From Takakia lepidozioides (lineage: Eukaryota; Streptophyta; Takakiopsida; Takakiales; Takakiaceae), in the NCBI GenBank assembly GCA_030704615.1, contig CM060733.1:61134001-61198000 (forward strand): a stretch of 64,000 nt of DNA. Direction: 5' to 3'. Under the pieces are notes generated by a model, which made no database searches, was not told where the DNA came from, and worked only from the letters and a program-made list of their open reading frames with translations. The position numbers and the translations under genes are program-made. Shown piece after piece: positions 1 to 12,900 of this stretch; positions within the stretch are counted from its first letter, which is position 1, and each line of letters starts with the position of its first letter.

Positions 1-1235
1 TACTGTTGAGGGCATTCCAAGAGCCAATTGTGAGGTCTACCCAGCATAGGTGCAAGTTAGCTTATAATTAATTGCCCTTGTATGGAGGATAAATTTGACT
101 GTCAATCAATAGTGGAAGAAAATGAAAGTGCTGTTATAATTCTGCTGTGGATGTAATTTCTTCTTGGAAATTTGAAGACGGAAGGGATAACTCATATGAG
201 CATTATTTTTGCATAAGTTTTGTGTTGTCTTTGAATTTGATAAGTTTCAATGTACCTTATGGTGCTGCTTTTCCTAAGGCGTACGTCCCTAAACCCAGGC
301 ATACAAGTATATAGTTCCTGAAGATGTATCAGATGTTCCCATTCGTTCCCAATAAAAAGCTACCAGTCAGTTTTAAACCCGTGGACAGAATATTTGTAGG
401 AAAGAAATGGTATGTCCCCATATGTGGCATATTGTCCTGAGCTTTGGAATCTTTTCAAGTATAGTTTCCTACCTTGGGTGCCACATCTCAGGAACCAGAC
501 GGATTGTGTCCAGCATGATAGAGAACACGTGCAAGTGAGAAATTCTGCTGGGACTCTGGATACAAGACCAGGTTGTGCATGGGTCCACTCTCGACCTAAA
601 AGATGACACTTGCACTTTGTTTTACAGTTTTTCATGTTTTGCTTAAGTTGAAGCCAAAATTACTTGACACCAACCTGTAGTGTACAGAGATCTTTCTCTC
701 AAACACAATCCAGATCTTTAAAAATCTGGCTAGGGAAACAGTGTTCCAGGCATGGTTGAAAATGTCTTCAGAATTGTGTCCCACTCCTGCAATAACAAGA
801 CCGAAAGTGTTAAAAACTGTAGTCAAGAAATCGACTGAATCAGAAACTGTGATACAATACAGTACACAAACAATATATAACAACACCTTCCTCTGCCCTC
901 AGAATTGGAATTTGACACAAGACTGAGCGAAGTTATAGTAAAAACCAACTTGAGAGAAGGGAAAACAAAGTTTGGCATCCAGTGATTTACTGAGCAAAGT
1001 ACAGGGGGAAAACCTACCAAGGAGTTCAATACCCATTCAAAAGAGGAGACTGGCCACAGCCAGCGTAACTAAGAGCCCACATCTGCTTAAAGCCCCTTTT
1101 CAGGGGTGGGCCTTATAAGAGTGTGTGAGGACTAGGAGTATCCAGATCAACATAGATGTACATGTTCTATAGTTTCTGGGAGGATGTACCCAGTTACTAA
1201 CTAGTTGATTCTGCTCTTGTTTGCTGACCAGCCTG
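1..1235. other. 3' flank of the HMG-box gene, no gene recognised
   Basis: AT-rich sequence downstream of the minus-strand HMG-box gene stop codon. Short open frames on both strands show no family resemblance or splice structure that I recognise. It contains one copy of the dispersed GC-rich hairpin repeat at about 1,041-1,120, listed separately. Confidence 0.5.
1041..1120 (+). repeat. Dispersed GC-rich hairpin repeat, copy 1
   Basis: Matches two other places in the window (about 5,985-6,068 and 6,535-6,620). The shared blocks are CAGCGTAACTAAGAGCC and a hairpin of CCCC-TTTT-CAGGGG type followed by TGGGCCTTATAAG. This copy is the most diverged. It lies just past the 3' end of the HMG-box gene. 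Confidence 0.6.
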
Positions 1236-3152
1236 CTACTCTTCCTCATCATCACCTCCTCCCTGCAAATACCAGAGTAGGAAATTTTACATGGTAAACA
1301 CATGGTAGGACTGTCAGACCTGCCAAAAACCGAGTGCTAAAACATCTTCTCTGAGAGGTCATAACAACTTCACACAATACAAATGATAGAGGAATGATAG
1401 AGGAATGAGAGAAATGCAAGAAAGTACATACTGCTTCCTCCTCTTGCACCTCAGACTTGGATTTGTCACTCTCTTCAGGTGCGTCCTCAGCCTCGTCATC
1501 TCCCTGCCAACAAACAGTGAATTGAGTAATAATTACAGAGGAACTTGTTTGCATCAGAGTCAGCATCGTTCCAAAACGTTAGACAATGTCAGGAAGTCAG
1601 GCTACCTTGCCAGAACTCTTGTTGTAAGTTGCCAAGACGTTCTCGTAGTTGGCCTTCCTTTCTGCAGCTTCTTTATTGTATGGAGCTTTCTCCTGTAACT
1701 CCCACGTATTCTCTGAGAAAAGCCTAAAAGTCTACATGATATGCATGGACAGATCAAGACTACTGTAGCATTAGCCTGCAAAAAGCTCCCCAGTCCATCA
1801 GCAAAAGAAAAGCTCCTGTTTCTTCAAAGGTCGTTCCATACCATACTGAACATATCGTACACCAAGAGACTTGCACAAACAAGAAGTCTATTTGTTCAAA
1901 ACACTGACCTCCCCAGACATTTCCTTCCATTTTACACCTCCTGCCTTGCCAACCTGCACAAGAACGAAGAGATATTAGCACTCGTCCAAGTTCTACAACT
2001 TATGTTTGCAAACAACGCTTAACTGCACAATCGATCATGTTCACCAACTGCGAAGCATAAAATACCAACGCAAAGGTAAAGATTGCGCAATTCATTCATG
2101 CACGTGTCAAGAAGAGCCTACCGCAGCCACTCCTTTGCTGTCAGGATTCTCCTGCTTGAAGTCCTTCCTGAATGTCTCCCTGGACAGAAATAGCTTTTCA
2201 GCATCATGTAATGAAATGAGAGTGTATAATTTCATTATAAGAGTGCTCCTCTTCAACAAAAAACACTGCGAGTCGTAGGAGGAACTCACATGAAAATGAG
2301 GAAAGCAGACGGAGGGCGCTTAGGCATGTTTGGATCCTTGGCTGGCTTTTGGACGGACGGTTTGGAAACGTTTGCTTTCTTTCCTCCTATCTCTTTGCCA
2401 TCTCCTTTTCTTTTCTTTCCCACTCTGTCCAACCGAAGGAAACAAGCCAGCTATCAGTACTTGTTAGGGTAGTTCTAGGCGATTTATAGCATCAATGTAA
2501 GGATAGGAAATAGAAACAAACTTCACAAGCTTCTACCTATTCACGAGAAAGACACATACTTCTCACTGCTTTTCTTGATCTCAGTAGTGGCGCTTTTGGC
2601 AGCCTCCTTCATTTTTGCTGCCAATGCACACAAAAAAGAAACTGAATAAGACAGATATGATACATCTTCAGCCGATTGGATCTGTCTGAAAGGATGCAAA
2701 GGTTGTTGCACATTAAACATTTCTGTTGAATTGCATATCATCGCAATTTGTTGCCAAGCTATTAATATGCTAAACATCCCTGGTAACTGATTAGTGAGGT
2801 ACTAAGAACGCACATGTTATGGCCTTTGTCTTCGCCTCTTGGTTGCAGTCGTGCATATCGAAAGTAGCCACAGCAATGTCTTTCTTGCACTTCTCGCTGA
2901 TTCATGTAACACAATGTCGGGTAATCAGATGGTCTCATGAAGCTGACATCCCTTCCGATGTACATAGTAAAATACAACGCAGTTTACAACCAAGTAAAGG
3001 AACCCTGAAGACGAACGGCGAGGGCAATACCAGCGAGAAAAAGCGCTGCCAGTTGTGCTGCGCTTCAGAAGACTTGGGTCCACATCGACCCTCTTTCTGG
3101 CTTTCGGTGCTTGGGATTTTGACCCTGCTGTTGTCATATTCACGCCTCGCAT
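1236..3152 (-). CDS. Plant HMG-box chromatin protein (HMGB6/HMGB7-like), nine exons
   Basis: Non-histone chromatin protein expected to bind and bend DNA in the nucleus. Exons I can join: 3,152-3,031; 2,896-2,814; 2,617-2,560; 2,424-2,290; 2,179-2,122; 1,953-1,909; 1,710-1,606; 1,503-1,432; 1,262-1,236. All introns are GT-AG and phases agree, giving 234 residues. Residues about 7-40 are basic (PKARKRVDVDPSLLKRS). A Cys-x2-Cys...His-x-Cys motif follows at about C41, C44, H56, C58, then a Lys-rich linker. One HMG box spans about 116-195 (KDPNMPKRPPSAF, FRKDFKQENP, GGVKWKEMS, EKAPYNKEAAERK). The tail is acidic and ends in DDEEE. The order matches the land-plant HMGB6/7 group. An ATG five codons downstream (3,137) fits the family start better; the first ATG is used here. 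Confidence 0.88.
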
Positions 3153-3930
3153 AGTAATCTGTACCTGAAAGGTAATAGACAGAAATTTCTCAAGTTAAAT
3201 TGGTCCAACAGAGGAATAATCAGACAAGACTGGCAGTGAAAGACAGTAAATTTCCCAAGTGCTTGGAGTGCTCTTCTGGGCCAGCTTGCCCGTCTAACGT
3301 ATGACAAAAAGGAAGCTGGTGACATAGCAGCCCGAAGAATTTGAATGACAAGCAGTTGATGGAAGGAGTGAAGCAGCCAGACACGTACCAGAAGCAAAAT
3401 AGCGGGGGATCGGGCGCGCTGACAAAGCAATCGAAGAGAGAGTATCACGTAAAGAGAGCAGGCTCACAGTGAGCAAGGAGGAAAGAGAAAGGAGAGCGCG
3501 CGGTAGTGCGATGGCGCCATCTTTCAATCTGTTGGCGGGAATACCCCAAACTTCTCATCCATCTACATCGCCATCATTCATTCCTAAAGCACTCACTTCA
3601 TCGAGGTATTCTGGATGAGCTTTAAGACGGATGAATGTAGTAACCCTTAATGACCTCAGATTGGACAGTGCACGATGTCGACCCGATGAATGAAGGATCG
3701 ATAAGTAGATGAACTTGGCATCTGATGGAATCTACACATGAATGTTACATACGTACAGGAGAGTCACCTACTTGAGACGTGTGACAGTCTAGGTACCATG
3801 GATAAGTGTTGCCCCTTGAGATACCTAAAATATTATACTTGGGGAGATCTAACAAGATACCATATAGAGAAGATTACATTTAGGTGTTGGTTATCCAAGG
3901 CATAGCATACAAATTGTAACACTTACAGAA
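3153..3930. promoter_or_regulatory. 5' flank of the HMG-box gene
   Basis: Upstream region of the minus-strand HMG-box gene. A possible acceptor (AG at about 3,160, just upstream of the first ATG) suggests that a 5' UTR intron could lie here. I cannot define a TATA box or start site. No other gene is visible. Confidence 0.3.
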
Positions 3931-3931
3931 T

Positions 3932-4912
3932 TTAAAATACATGAAATGGAACTGTATCTGGAACGTGAACATGGATGTATTGCACTCGACGAGCGGATCC
4001 ACTTGAGGCAGTAGAAGAAGAGGAAACATTGTGCACCTCACGAGCAAACGAAGCGCTAATAGAAGAAACTATTGGTGGAACCACAGGCTGACAAGGAACA
4101 GGAGTATCGGGAACTCTATTTCCTAATGCTGTATATGGTTCCTCCCTGAGACAGCTGCAAGGCGTTGAAACATCAAAAAAGATCATTGACACATCCACCA
4201 TTTGCAACTGATGAGGGGCAACCATGCATTTCCACATAGAGGCCGATCTTTCTAAATCCATTCCCCTGTTGTGAAAAGGAACCACCCAGTTTGCAGCAGG
4301 ACAAAACTGTCCAGATTTCATCATATCGAACATAACTTTTGGCAGCGTGGAAGATAGAACACTTTGCATCTTGTATTTACACCACATATGTACTCGATGT
4401 ACAAGGTTCTAATGTGTCAAACACACACAATTATTAGCAACACTAGCACCAAACTTGATATATTCCTCCATACCCTAGTTCATCTCATCCTCGTAACAAT
4501 GATCAAACTCAAAATCGGGTTCATCTTTATCTTTCAAACAGTACCCAACCATTCCAGTATACGTATGCAAGCCTGTGTGTTTCAAGAGTTTACAATGGAC
4601 ATAATTGCCAAGTGGAGCAATTTTTGGATCATCCCACCCCAATTCAGTTTTGATCAATTTATTGAGTGTCACTAGACTTTTCACAAACAACTTGCATACC
4701 ATTTGCAAATGCAAATGTAGAAGACTCCCACCTCTTTCCAGAGAACAAATATCGGCCTCACAATATCGACGTAAGAAGGCACCCATTTTTGTCATACAGG
4801 AACGATTGATAGCTGTTCCTCCCACGCCAATAGTAACACTAGCTTGAATGAAATTCTTACCCTCTCTAAATCGATCCCTTGCCTTCCTCCTAGCATCTGC
4901 CTTCATGCCCAT
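3932..4912 (-). pseudogene. HUH/Rep-like replication endonuclease fragment, interrupted
   Basis: One minus-strand frame stays open over about 327 codons except for two TAG codons (4,475-4,477 and 4,409-4,411), so it reads as a decayed gene. The N-terminal 145 residues contain LERGG, then a His-hydrophobic-His motif (LHLHLQM). About 65 residues later comes GMVGYCLKD, placed and shaped like the catalytic tyrosine motif (YCxK) of HUH Rep proteins. Rolling-circle Rep proteins and eukaryotic HUH transposons such as replitrons share this layout. The part after the stops (about 150 residues) is not recognised. The assignment rests on motifs only. It could come from a transposon or from an old integrated Rep gene; I cannot tell which. 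Confidence 0.45.
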
Positions 4913-5984
4913 CCTGAATCTCTCATTTTCTACTGTCCTCTTCTACTGCGGGCTTCCAACAGGGGCTTCAAACGGCAAGCAGAGACCTTCAAGCGCAGTG
5001 GAATTTTCTGGAAGCATGCATGATTGTCGCAGCGTGGACAGTTGTCAAAAATCTATCGCAAAACTAGATTTGTCATCGTAACCCTGCCCTGCCACCCTAT
5101 TGGTCGTTCCCACCCTCTCTATTTTTAGCACCTTCAACTCTCCCCCCAATTGATCGTGGTACTATATAGATTAGAGCAACTTTATTCAGGTGTATTCGTT
5201 TGCACAAGAATAAGAATCTAACGTTGGGCAAGTAACAATGAAGCACCGCGCCTTGGTTCTTTACCCTACACAAAAGCTGTTGGGGTCACCTGGGGGAAGT
5301 CACTCCTTATATAGTTTAGGAATCACGTGCGATAAATAGGTATTTTCTATGGGGGTATTACTTTTTTTTTTCCCCCTTTTTTTTCATCAACCCTATAATT
5401 ATTTAATTTTGTAATATGCATAATTATCTAGCATGCTATTTTTATTTTTATTTTACTGTAAGCATATATTCATAACCCTATTTTTATTTAAATCCGGTAT
5501 CCACAAATAAGGACACCCAATTTTATTTCTAAAAATATTGTAAATTTTATCTTCAAAGAATATATGTTATCCTATATTTTTTTGCACACTGTTTGGAAAA
5601 AGTTGGAAGTGACTTCCCTGGGGGGCACCTCATGTGCAAACTTTGGGGGCACGGCTTAAGCCTAATGAATACTTCAAAGCCCTACAAAGTTCACTCAGAA
5701 TAGAACCCGTGATTAAAGGGGTGTTGGTAGTTGGTGAGTGGGTGTGCGGGTGAGCATAATATCAAACATGAAGAGTATTTTTTAGGATTTTTCGGTCAGA
5801 TATAATAATTTTATACTAATTAACATATATGCTTCTCATTGAACAATAATAGGGTCATGAATACCCGCGCGTGTGACTGCGGCGAGGCCCGCGTGTTGCA
5901 GGGAGCGCCCCTCCCCGGACCCGGCTAGTCTGCCTGGCAAGCTGGTCTGCTGGGGCCCACAATATACACATAAAGCACACAGAG

Positions 5985-6068
5985 AGAGAAGACTCCGGCC
6001 AAAGCCAGCGTAACTAAGAGCCACTTCGCCAGACGGCTACGCCCCCTTTCGGGGGTGGGCCCTATAAG
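5985..6068 (+). repeat. Dispersed GC-rich hairpin repeat, copy 2
   Basis: About 84 bp: GAGAAGACTCCGG, GCCAGCGTAACTAAGAGCCA, then CCCCCTTTCGGGGG (perfect hairpin with a TTTC loop) and TGGGCCCTATAAG. It is GC-rich within an AT-rich surrounding. Copies 1 and 3 are in the same orientation. Confidence 0.7.
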
Positions 6069-6534
6069 AAAACACATAAAGCATTAGTTATTGTAAGGGT
6101 TTGTAGAAAGTGGCGGGTAGTGTGGTGGTTAAGAGGAATGAATAATAAACACGAAAAAAAATTGATGGTTTTTTTTTTTTTTTTTTTTTCAAAGTCTTTC
6201 TCAATTGGGACAGTGAAATTATTTATTATTCATACGGTTCTCAGACGATCCATAAATTATGCTTTCCAAGTAGCACATTTTTCTATCCCACAATGCGTTT
6301 GATCGACACATACGACTTTGGTTATATGCTTGCTTGTGGGTTGGCCTTGTCTCACATATGGAAGATGTGGTGCCAATCATATAGGCTGGTTGAGTGTACA
6401 CTTCTACTTGGTCCTTTTCACTCTTCTTGCAAAGCCATCACCTAAACTCACATATAAAGTGACTCATCGCTACTTTTAAAAGAAGAATGAAATTTTGTGA
6501 GCGGGTGAGCTACCCAAATTCTTTTGGTTTGGAC

Positions 6535-6620
6535 AGAGAGAAGACTTCGGCTGTAGCCGGCGTAACTATGAGCCACTTCGCCTTACAGCTACTACCCCCT
6601 TTCGGGGGTGGGCCCTATAG
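6535..6620 (+). repeat. Dispersed GC-rich hairpin repeat, copy 3
   Basis: Same blocks as copy 2: GAGAAGACTTCGG, GCCGGCGTAACTATGAGCCA, CTACTACCCCCTTTCGGGGG, TGGGCCCTATAG. Strong conservation of the hairpin and of the ends suggests a small non-autonomous element or a structured RNA gene family. Confidence 0.7.
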
Positions 6621-7104
6621 TAGGAAGGTGTCATGTGGGACACTAGGTAACCAAGGAGAGAGAGAGAGGGGAAGGCTGCTATGAACCCCCTAAGTGCCCA
6701 GGGTGCACTAGAGGGGTTAGCTTCGAGTTTGGTTTGGACATAAGAATGTGATCAAACATGCATGTTCGACGAATTGTGTAGGTTCGGTGCCAATAAGGTG
6801 GCTTCAGTTATAGATTAAACTGGGTTCGGGCTTGGTTGGCCAACTAACCGTACATACCCAATATAATGGGTGGTTTGCTACAGAACTACGATGCCAAACC
6901 TAATTCCAACCCATTGGCAAACTCTAATGCAAGAAAAAAATCAAAAATAAATGTCCATATATATTGCCTCCCATTTTTTAATAATAGGGTCTTGAATGCA
7001 CCTATGGGCCCCGCCAGTACAGCCCTTGGGGTGAGCTCATAAGCCCACCGCCCATTCACCGGGTCGGCCAGATTCTGAAATTTTTCTAAGTCCTTGTTCA
7101 TCTA

Positions 7105-7262
7105 TCGGGGCGGACCTTCTAGCGGACTGGGCAGACCCTCCAACAGACCGACTCCAACCTTCTAGCGGACAGGCAGGCAGACCCTCCAGCAGACTAGGCA
7201 GACCCTCCAAGCAGACCGACGAGCGGACTGGGCACACCCTCCAGCAGACCTGCAAACCCTTT
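7105..7262. repeat. Degenerate tandem array around GGCAGACCCTCCAGCAGAC
   Basis: Imperfect repeats of CAGACCCTCCAGCAGACC and CTTCTAGCGGACTGGGCAGACC, about 20-35 bp per unit, over roughly 160 bp. No coding sense. Confidence 0.6.
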
Positions 7263-7334
7263 GACAAAAAATATATTTAATAACACACATCACTGCCGCA
7301 ATACAACCTGACAAGATTTGAACACCAAACATTT

Positions 7335-9430
7335 TTTGTTTTTGTTAGAGAAAAGGCCCGAGGGAGGCCAATATATTGAAAAAGGAAAAAATAACCTCCA
7401 TGACATGCCATGGAGGCTAATAAAGGGGAGACTACCCCGTAACCGGAGCATCAAAGGGTAGGTCCTAACAGAAAACTAGAGAAGGAAGGGGGAAGGGGAT
7501 AGGGCGGAAGCTAAGTATTGCCCCTTCTATGTCTGGATGGAAAGCTGAGCCTTGGAATTCTTTTTTCGGAGACGACGCCTGTGTCTCCAATTCACATCTG
7601 ATTCTTCCCCATCAGCAAGTGAAATACGAGTGCTAATGGAATTGCCAGCACGTCGGGAGGGTGTCGTCCCAATCAATAGTGGGATCTGAGGTTCTATAGC
7701 ATAGGCAGCCACTTCGCCCAGGTGTTGTCAAAGTGAGCGAGTAATTGCCTTCTCCTCCTTTCTAAACCTTTGGAAGAGCTGCACAAAGCACAGTCCATGT
7801 TTTCTTGACTTCAGACATAAGAAGTATGTACATAATCGCTCTAACACAACGAAATTGTCCACTATAGATCAAGGAGCATCTGGACTTCCAAATGTACCAG
7901 AGAGTGTGTGCTCTGAGAACAACCCACAGTGGGCAATGACTCCATACCGCTTGAGACTAGACATTTAACAATAAAACAGAAGCAGTACTGGAGCTGGTTG
8001 CATTCCATGGAGCATAAAACCATAGCACTAGGTTCCAGATAGAGATAGACAGAGGGCATTGTAACAAGCAATGTTCAAGTGTTTCAGGCACGTTTTGAGA
8101 GCAGCAAGGGCAGAGGTCGGAGGCTAAAAAACAAGGAAAATACGATTTGCTATTTTCCAATAAGAAACCAGAAATTTTTGCTGCTCTTTCCTTCCTCCAA
8201 ATATCAGCCCAAATGACTTTCCATGCCCCTTCTTACTGGGTGCAATTGGGCTATTCTCTGCTAAACCCGCCTTACCTCATGCAGGCTAAATGGAACTCGA
8301 AATGGATCCATCATTTGGATCCCAAGATAAATGTAAGGTTTATCTGGGTCGAGGTATGGGAATGGTTGACCATTATATAGTAGAGTGTTATTTAGAATTT
8401 TGGAAGTTAAGGTATTGTCGCGTTTGGTATGGTGTGTAATAGCTGTAATGGTACATTTATGTAGGCTAAGTTCCATTGCTGCCCACTTATTGAATCTTTC
8501 CAATTTTCTTAATTGACGAATGAAATGAGAAGATGTGTTGGCAAGTAGGAAATTATCTTGGGAATCGCTAAGAATACGGTGTTGTTCTTTTGTACGAAGA
8601 GTAGTAAGTATGCTAGTGAAAAAATTTATTTTGTATTAGCAAACGCAATGGGTCTGTAATTGCCAAGCTAACTCGTCTATCAAGAAAAAGCAAGGGCTTG
8701 GATTGAGATCATAGTTTTTGTACACAAGGATTGTATGACTGTTTTTCTAGGTTTCAAGGATACATTTCATTTTGTAGCACATGATGAAGAAACGGTATAT
8801 AATATGATGTAGGTGGGGATATAATGCTTTAATAATTTTGTTTGGAATGAGATCTTGGCATGGGGCTTTGTTGTTCGAGAATGATCTTAGGCAGGAGTGA
8901 GAAATATCCAACGTGAGGTTTGTACTAAGGTCTGTTGTGAGGAGGCCTCGCCGTTCCATTTTAATCCATGTATATCATACCATGGGTAGTTTCTAACTTG
9001 GCATGCACAATGAAGCTTGTGTATTTGAGGCCTACTGAAAAATGATGTTGTTAATGGCCTCCAGAGATGTATGTAGTGTATCAGTGTTGTACGGTCAATG
9101 ACTTTATCAAGGAGGGACATTTAGCATTGGATTAAAAATAGATTTGTCAATCAGTCTAGGTTTGTCGACGAGATAAATTTCTTCCGATTTTTTTGAGCTT
9201 GTTGTTTCCAGCCTATCTGAGAGATGGTATCTATGTGGATATGAAAGTCTGGTCTGGAGGCATCCAATTTGTTAAATTTAGTAATAGTAGAGTATGAAGT
9301 TTGATCACCATTTGGGGTCTCGGAGAGAACCGTTATTGCTTGCTTTTCGGATGGTGTGATAAGTTTCTAATTGACATTTCCTCTGCTGGGTCTTGTTAGA
9401 TAGCCCCCATTAATCTTTGATCTTGTCATT
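7335..9430 (-). mobile_element. LINE (non-LTR retrotransposon) remnant, RT and 3' end
   Basis: Minus-strand fragments in different frames follow the order of a plant L1-type ORF2. A linker (9,120-8,887) is followed by an RT N-terminal segment with NNKAPCQDLIPNKIIKAL (8,959-8,747) and an RT thumb segment with NGQPFPYLDPDKPYIYLGIQ (8,503-8,261). Next comes a Cys/His segment CPCCSQNVPETLEHCLLQC (8,160-7,957), like the zf-RVT domain, and a basic tail ending near 7,527. The 3' region holds a hairpin (CCTCCATGACATGCCATGGAGG type at about 7,396-7,417). Many frameshifts are present, so the element is dead. Confidence 0.7.
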
Positions 9431-9968
9431 TGCGGAATTTCAGGGATCAATGTACATGATTTCCATTGTGCACTTAGTAATTTGAGCGGTGATTACTTGT
9501 AGAGTATGGCAAGCTAAGTTCATTCATTTGAAATATGGAAAGAAAAATCCCCAAAAAATATACTCCCTGCAAACCACATCTAGCTTCAACTGTACCCAAG
9601 ATAAGAGACCATTTAACTTCAACATGGCACAAATTATGCCACCATAAAGTCAAAGCAGATACTTTCATTCCTTTCTCATGAGCAAAACTTACAAGGAACT
9701 GTCACAAAGGAAGCATGCCCCCCCAGCTTGGAAGACCCTCTTGGCTTGTGAATGACAACACAAAGCCAGTATTAAACATCAATTGACTGTGGCTATCCAT
9801 AGATCATCACACACATGCTCTGCAAATGTCAGGATACTCCATCTTTTTATTTCATCACTAATTAGGAACATCACAGCCAGTCCTAGATCTAGCACCAACA
9901 TAATGGAATTTGAAGCACAGACACTGCAACTAAGCAACACTGAAGACAAACTTCAATTAATGTGGAAT

Positions 9969-12900
9969 TCACTTTAATTTGCCATTATACGAGCACTGAT
10001 TCTTGTTCTTAGAGCGGTGGGTATGGCTGCTTCGGGATTCATCCAACTCAGACTCTACAAGCTGCCACCTGGCTACCTCTATACTACTTGCTGGTGCATG
10101 AGACAAAGTCTTGACCTTGTATTTGCGGTGCTTGGCGGGTAGATCAATGTCTTCACCCCTTCCATCTCTAACTCTATCCACACTATTGTCTTCCTGATGC
10201 TTTCTGTGTTTTTTCCGTTTCTTCCTTGACTCTTCTGAGTCATACTCTACAGGCTCTGACTCACCATTTGATTTGGAGCCACTTTGGTGCCTTTTACGTT
10301 TGGGCTTTTCCACATCCTCATACCTCCCTTCATCTTCCACATCCAATTCATAGCCTGTCAGATGCTTCCTATCATGGCGTTGGCTTTTAGAGGAACTTCG
10401 AGCATGCTTCGGAGTATGTTCCTCATTGGGGGTTAGACGTTTGGAATCTTCAGATACAGTCCTCTTGCTACTTCTATGGCGGCTAACCCCCACATTGACA
10501 TGCACAATCTTGCTGTCATCCATCCGTTTGCCTCTATTAGTACGGGCACCCTCCCTTTCCCTCTTTTCATGTGTGACACCATAGAGCCCATCATGAGCCT
10601 CACGCTCAGAGCTGTACTCTTCTCCCTGATATTGCCTAGCACTCTCTCGTTTTGTCTCAAAAGATACAGTCTTGCCATCACGGGCACGAGGGTGTGGCAA
10701 ATGCCGGCCCTTCAAATCATCAAAAGAAACAACATCATCATCGGAAAGGCTGGGACGCCTGCGCAGGTGGTTTTCAACTACTAACCTTTCCGACACATGC
10801 TTGCGCTCAGGCCTGCCACTCTTGTTCTTAAGATAATCAGTCTCATCAGAGTAATTCCTTACAGAGTCACGATCCAACTCACGCTTTCGTGACAGGTTCT
10901 GATGGTCTTCCATAGCAACGCGCCTATCCCCACTTTCTCTACGCCTTCGCTCTGACTCAGGTGTTTGAGGCCGCATGTTCCCTTCCCTCGAGTATAACCT
11001 TTCCTGGGACCATTCCCTACAAAAGCATCCTCGGTGAGCTCTCCTCCTAACTCAATTGCACAAGCATTCAAAATGAAAATGCTCCATTGGATCAAACCTG
11101 CTAGTACAAGGTTACACAGGAAGCAACCCAATAAAGCGAACTTCACTCTCAATTACCTCTCTGAATGATCCTGCATCACCCGGCGTCGACGCTCCCGTTC
11201 TTGCAGCTCCATGAACTCTTCCCGACTAAGAGGTCTGTCCATAGGGCCCACCATCGCTGGCCCACCACCTCCCATAAAGCCACTGAAGGAACAAGCAACC
11301 AGGGTCACGTTGCGGCTGTGGATCTCACCTCTCAAAGCAAATCCACTAGCACATGCATCTGGTACTGGGACAGGGTCCACCACACAACCAGAGGGGGAAA
11401 GAAAAACTGTACCCGTGCATGGGACCACCATGGTACATATGAGGCATGTATTGGGGGGCACCATATGGCGGACCTGGCATCATCGGCGCTCCTTCAAAGG
11501 GAAGGGGACCAGGACCTGGACCGTACATATTTTCCCCATAGCCACCAGGAAAGGGGCGGCCATGCTGTGGCATAGGAGGTCCATGCCAATACATATCCCC
11601 TCCCCCATATGGAGGCATCCCATTTGGGGGCATTGGCACTCCTGCACACACCACCCCAATTTCATCAAAGACCTGCCTTATTCTATGTACCTGACCAAGG
11701 TATGCATTGCATCCTTTACACTTATCACAAAGCAACCCAAAATCACTGACCCCTCTCCTGCTTAGCATGCCCAAAAGCACATTGACTCACACACACACAC
11801 ACTGCCCACATTGGAAGAGTTGAATAGAATTACCAGGACCAAACATTCCAGGATGGGGGTTATATTGAGGGCCTGAATTCTCCATGCAATCACGGACAAG
11901 GTGGTCAGGAGACCCGCAAATGAAGCAGAAGCGATCCGATTGCATCTGCACCATCCATCCTATCCTTTAAACTCACTAGTTTCCTGAGAATGTCACATAT
12001 ACATGCAGACAATCAGATCAGCAAATCTGACTTGCCAAAAGACCAGGTTTCCAACACAAGCTTTGCAGCAAATAGTTATATGCAGGAAGGAGACCTAACT
12101 GACCTTTCTCAGCTTTCCACCACTCATGTAATCAGCAGCTCCATCTCCTACAAGGCACTTTTTTGTCAGGCACTACGGCAAAGCCAACAAGCACAGTGGT
12201 TCTCTATAGCATTGACATTCCACCTGCATGTTGCCCCCTTCGCTTGCTGAAATGAGTTAGTTCAAGCCAATTCTCTAATATCCTTGTTCTTTCTCTTCTA
12301 TCTCATGAGCATTTAAACTTCCTTTTCTGTAGTTTGAAATAGTCCATCAGGGCTTTTGCTGTCCAAAGCATGTCAGTAGAGTCTTTCCCGAATGGAGTAT
12401 GAAACACATCTCTTAGTGCTCGGGACATGTTTCCGTTACCCAAAGTTTGCAGCTACTGCCACCTGACAACTAGACACTGGAATTGGTGCCAACCACTTAG
12501 GTTTCAGTTCTGATTAAAAGCAACCTTGAATCTACAAAAGCTACAAGAACACGAGAAGCATCAGTGATCCTCTCTACCTGCGGTTGGAGGACGTGCACGT
12601 TTCTTCTTCTTTTTCCCTGAGGATTATGCAGCCAGAGCACAGTCAGGGTGTGGCAAGAGGTAAGCCATCTAAAACAGCGAGTGGAATTTGAGGCTTTCCG
12701 TCGTCTTGGTTGGTCTTGCCTTTCTTTAACAACAGTAACTAGCTAGGTAGCCTGCTCGAAAGTATGACATTGGTGACACAAAAATGCCAAGAAGCAATAC
12801 AACCGAAATGGCTTCACAGCATGAAACGTGTTAGTTGTTCTCAACAATAAAAGCAACGCCAAAACCAGTGCACAAGTTGCTAGAGCAAGCAAAGGTGACA

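Larger units (their letters stand above)
4913..7330. other. AT-rich intergenic DNA with short repeats
   Basis: No gene recognised. AT-rich tracts occur at 5,340-5,590 and a poly-T run at about 6,167-6,190. It contains two copies of the GC-rich hairpin repeat and a short GC-rich tandem array near 7,100-7,265, each listed separately. Confidence 0.5.

Noticed and set aside
11165-11765. Plus-strand open frames opposite the ligase gene
   Set aside because: They are antisense shadows of the Pro/Gly-rich and RS-like exons, whose composition leaves the other strand open.
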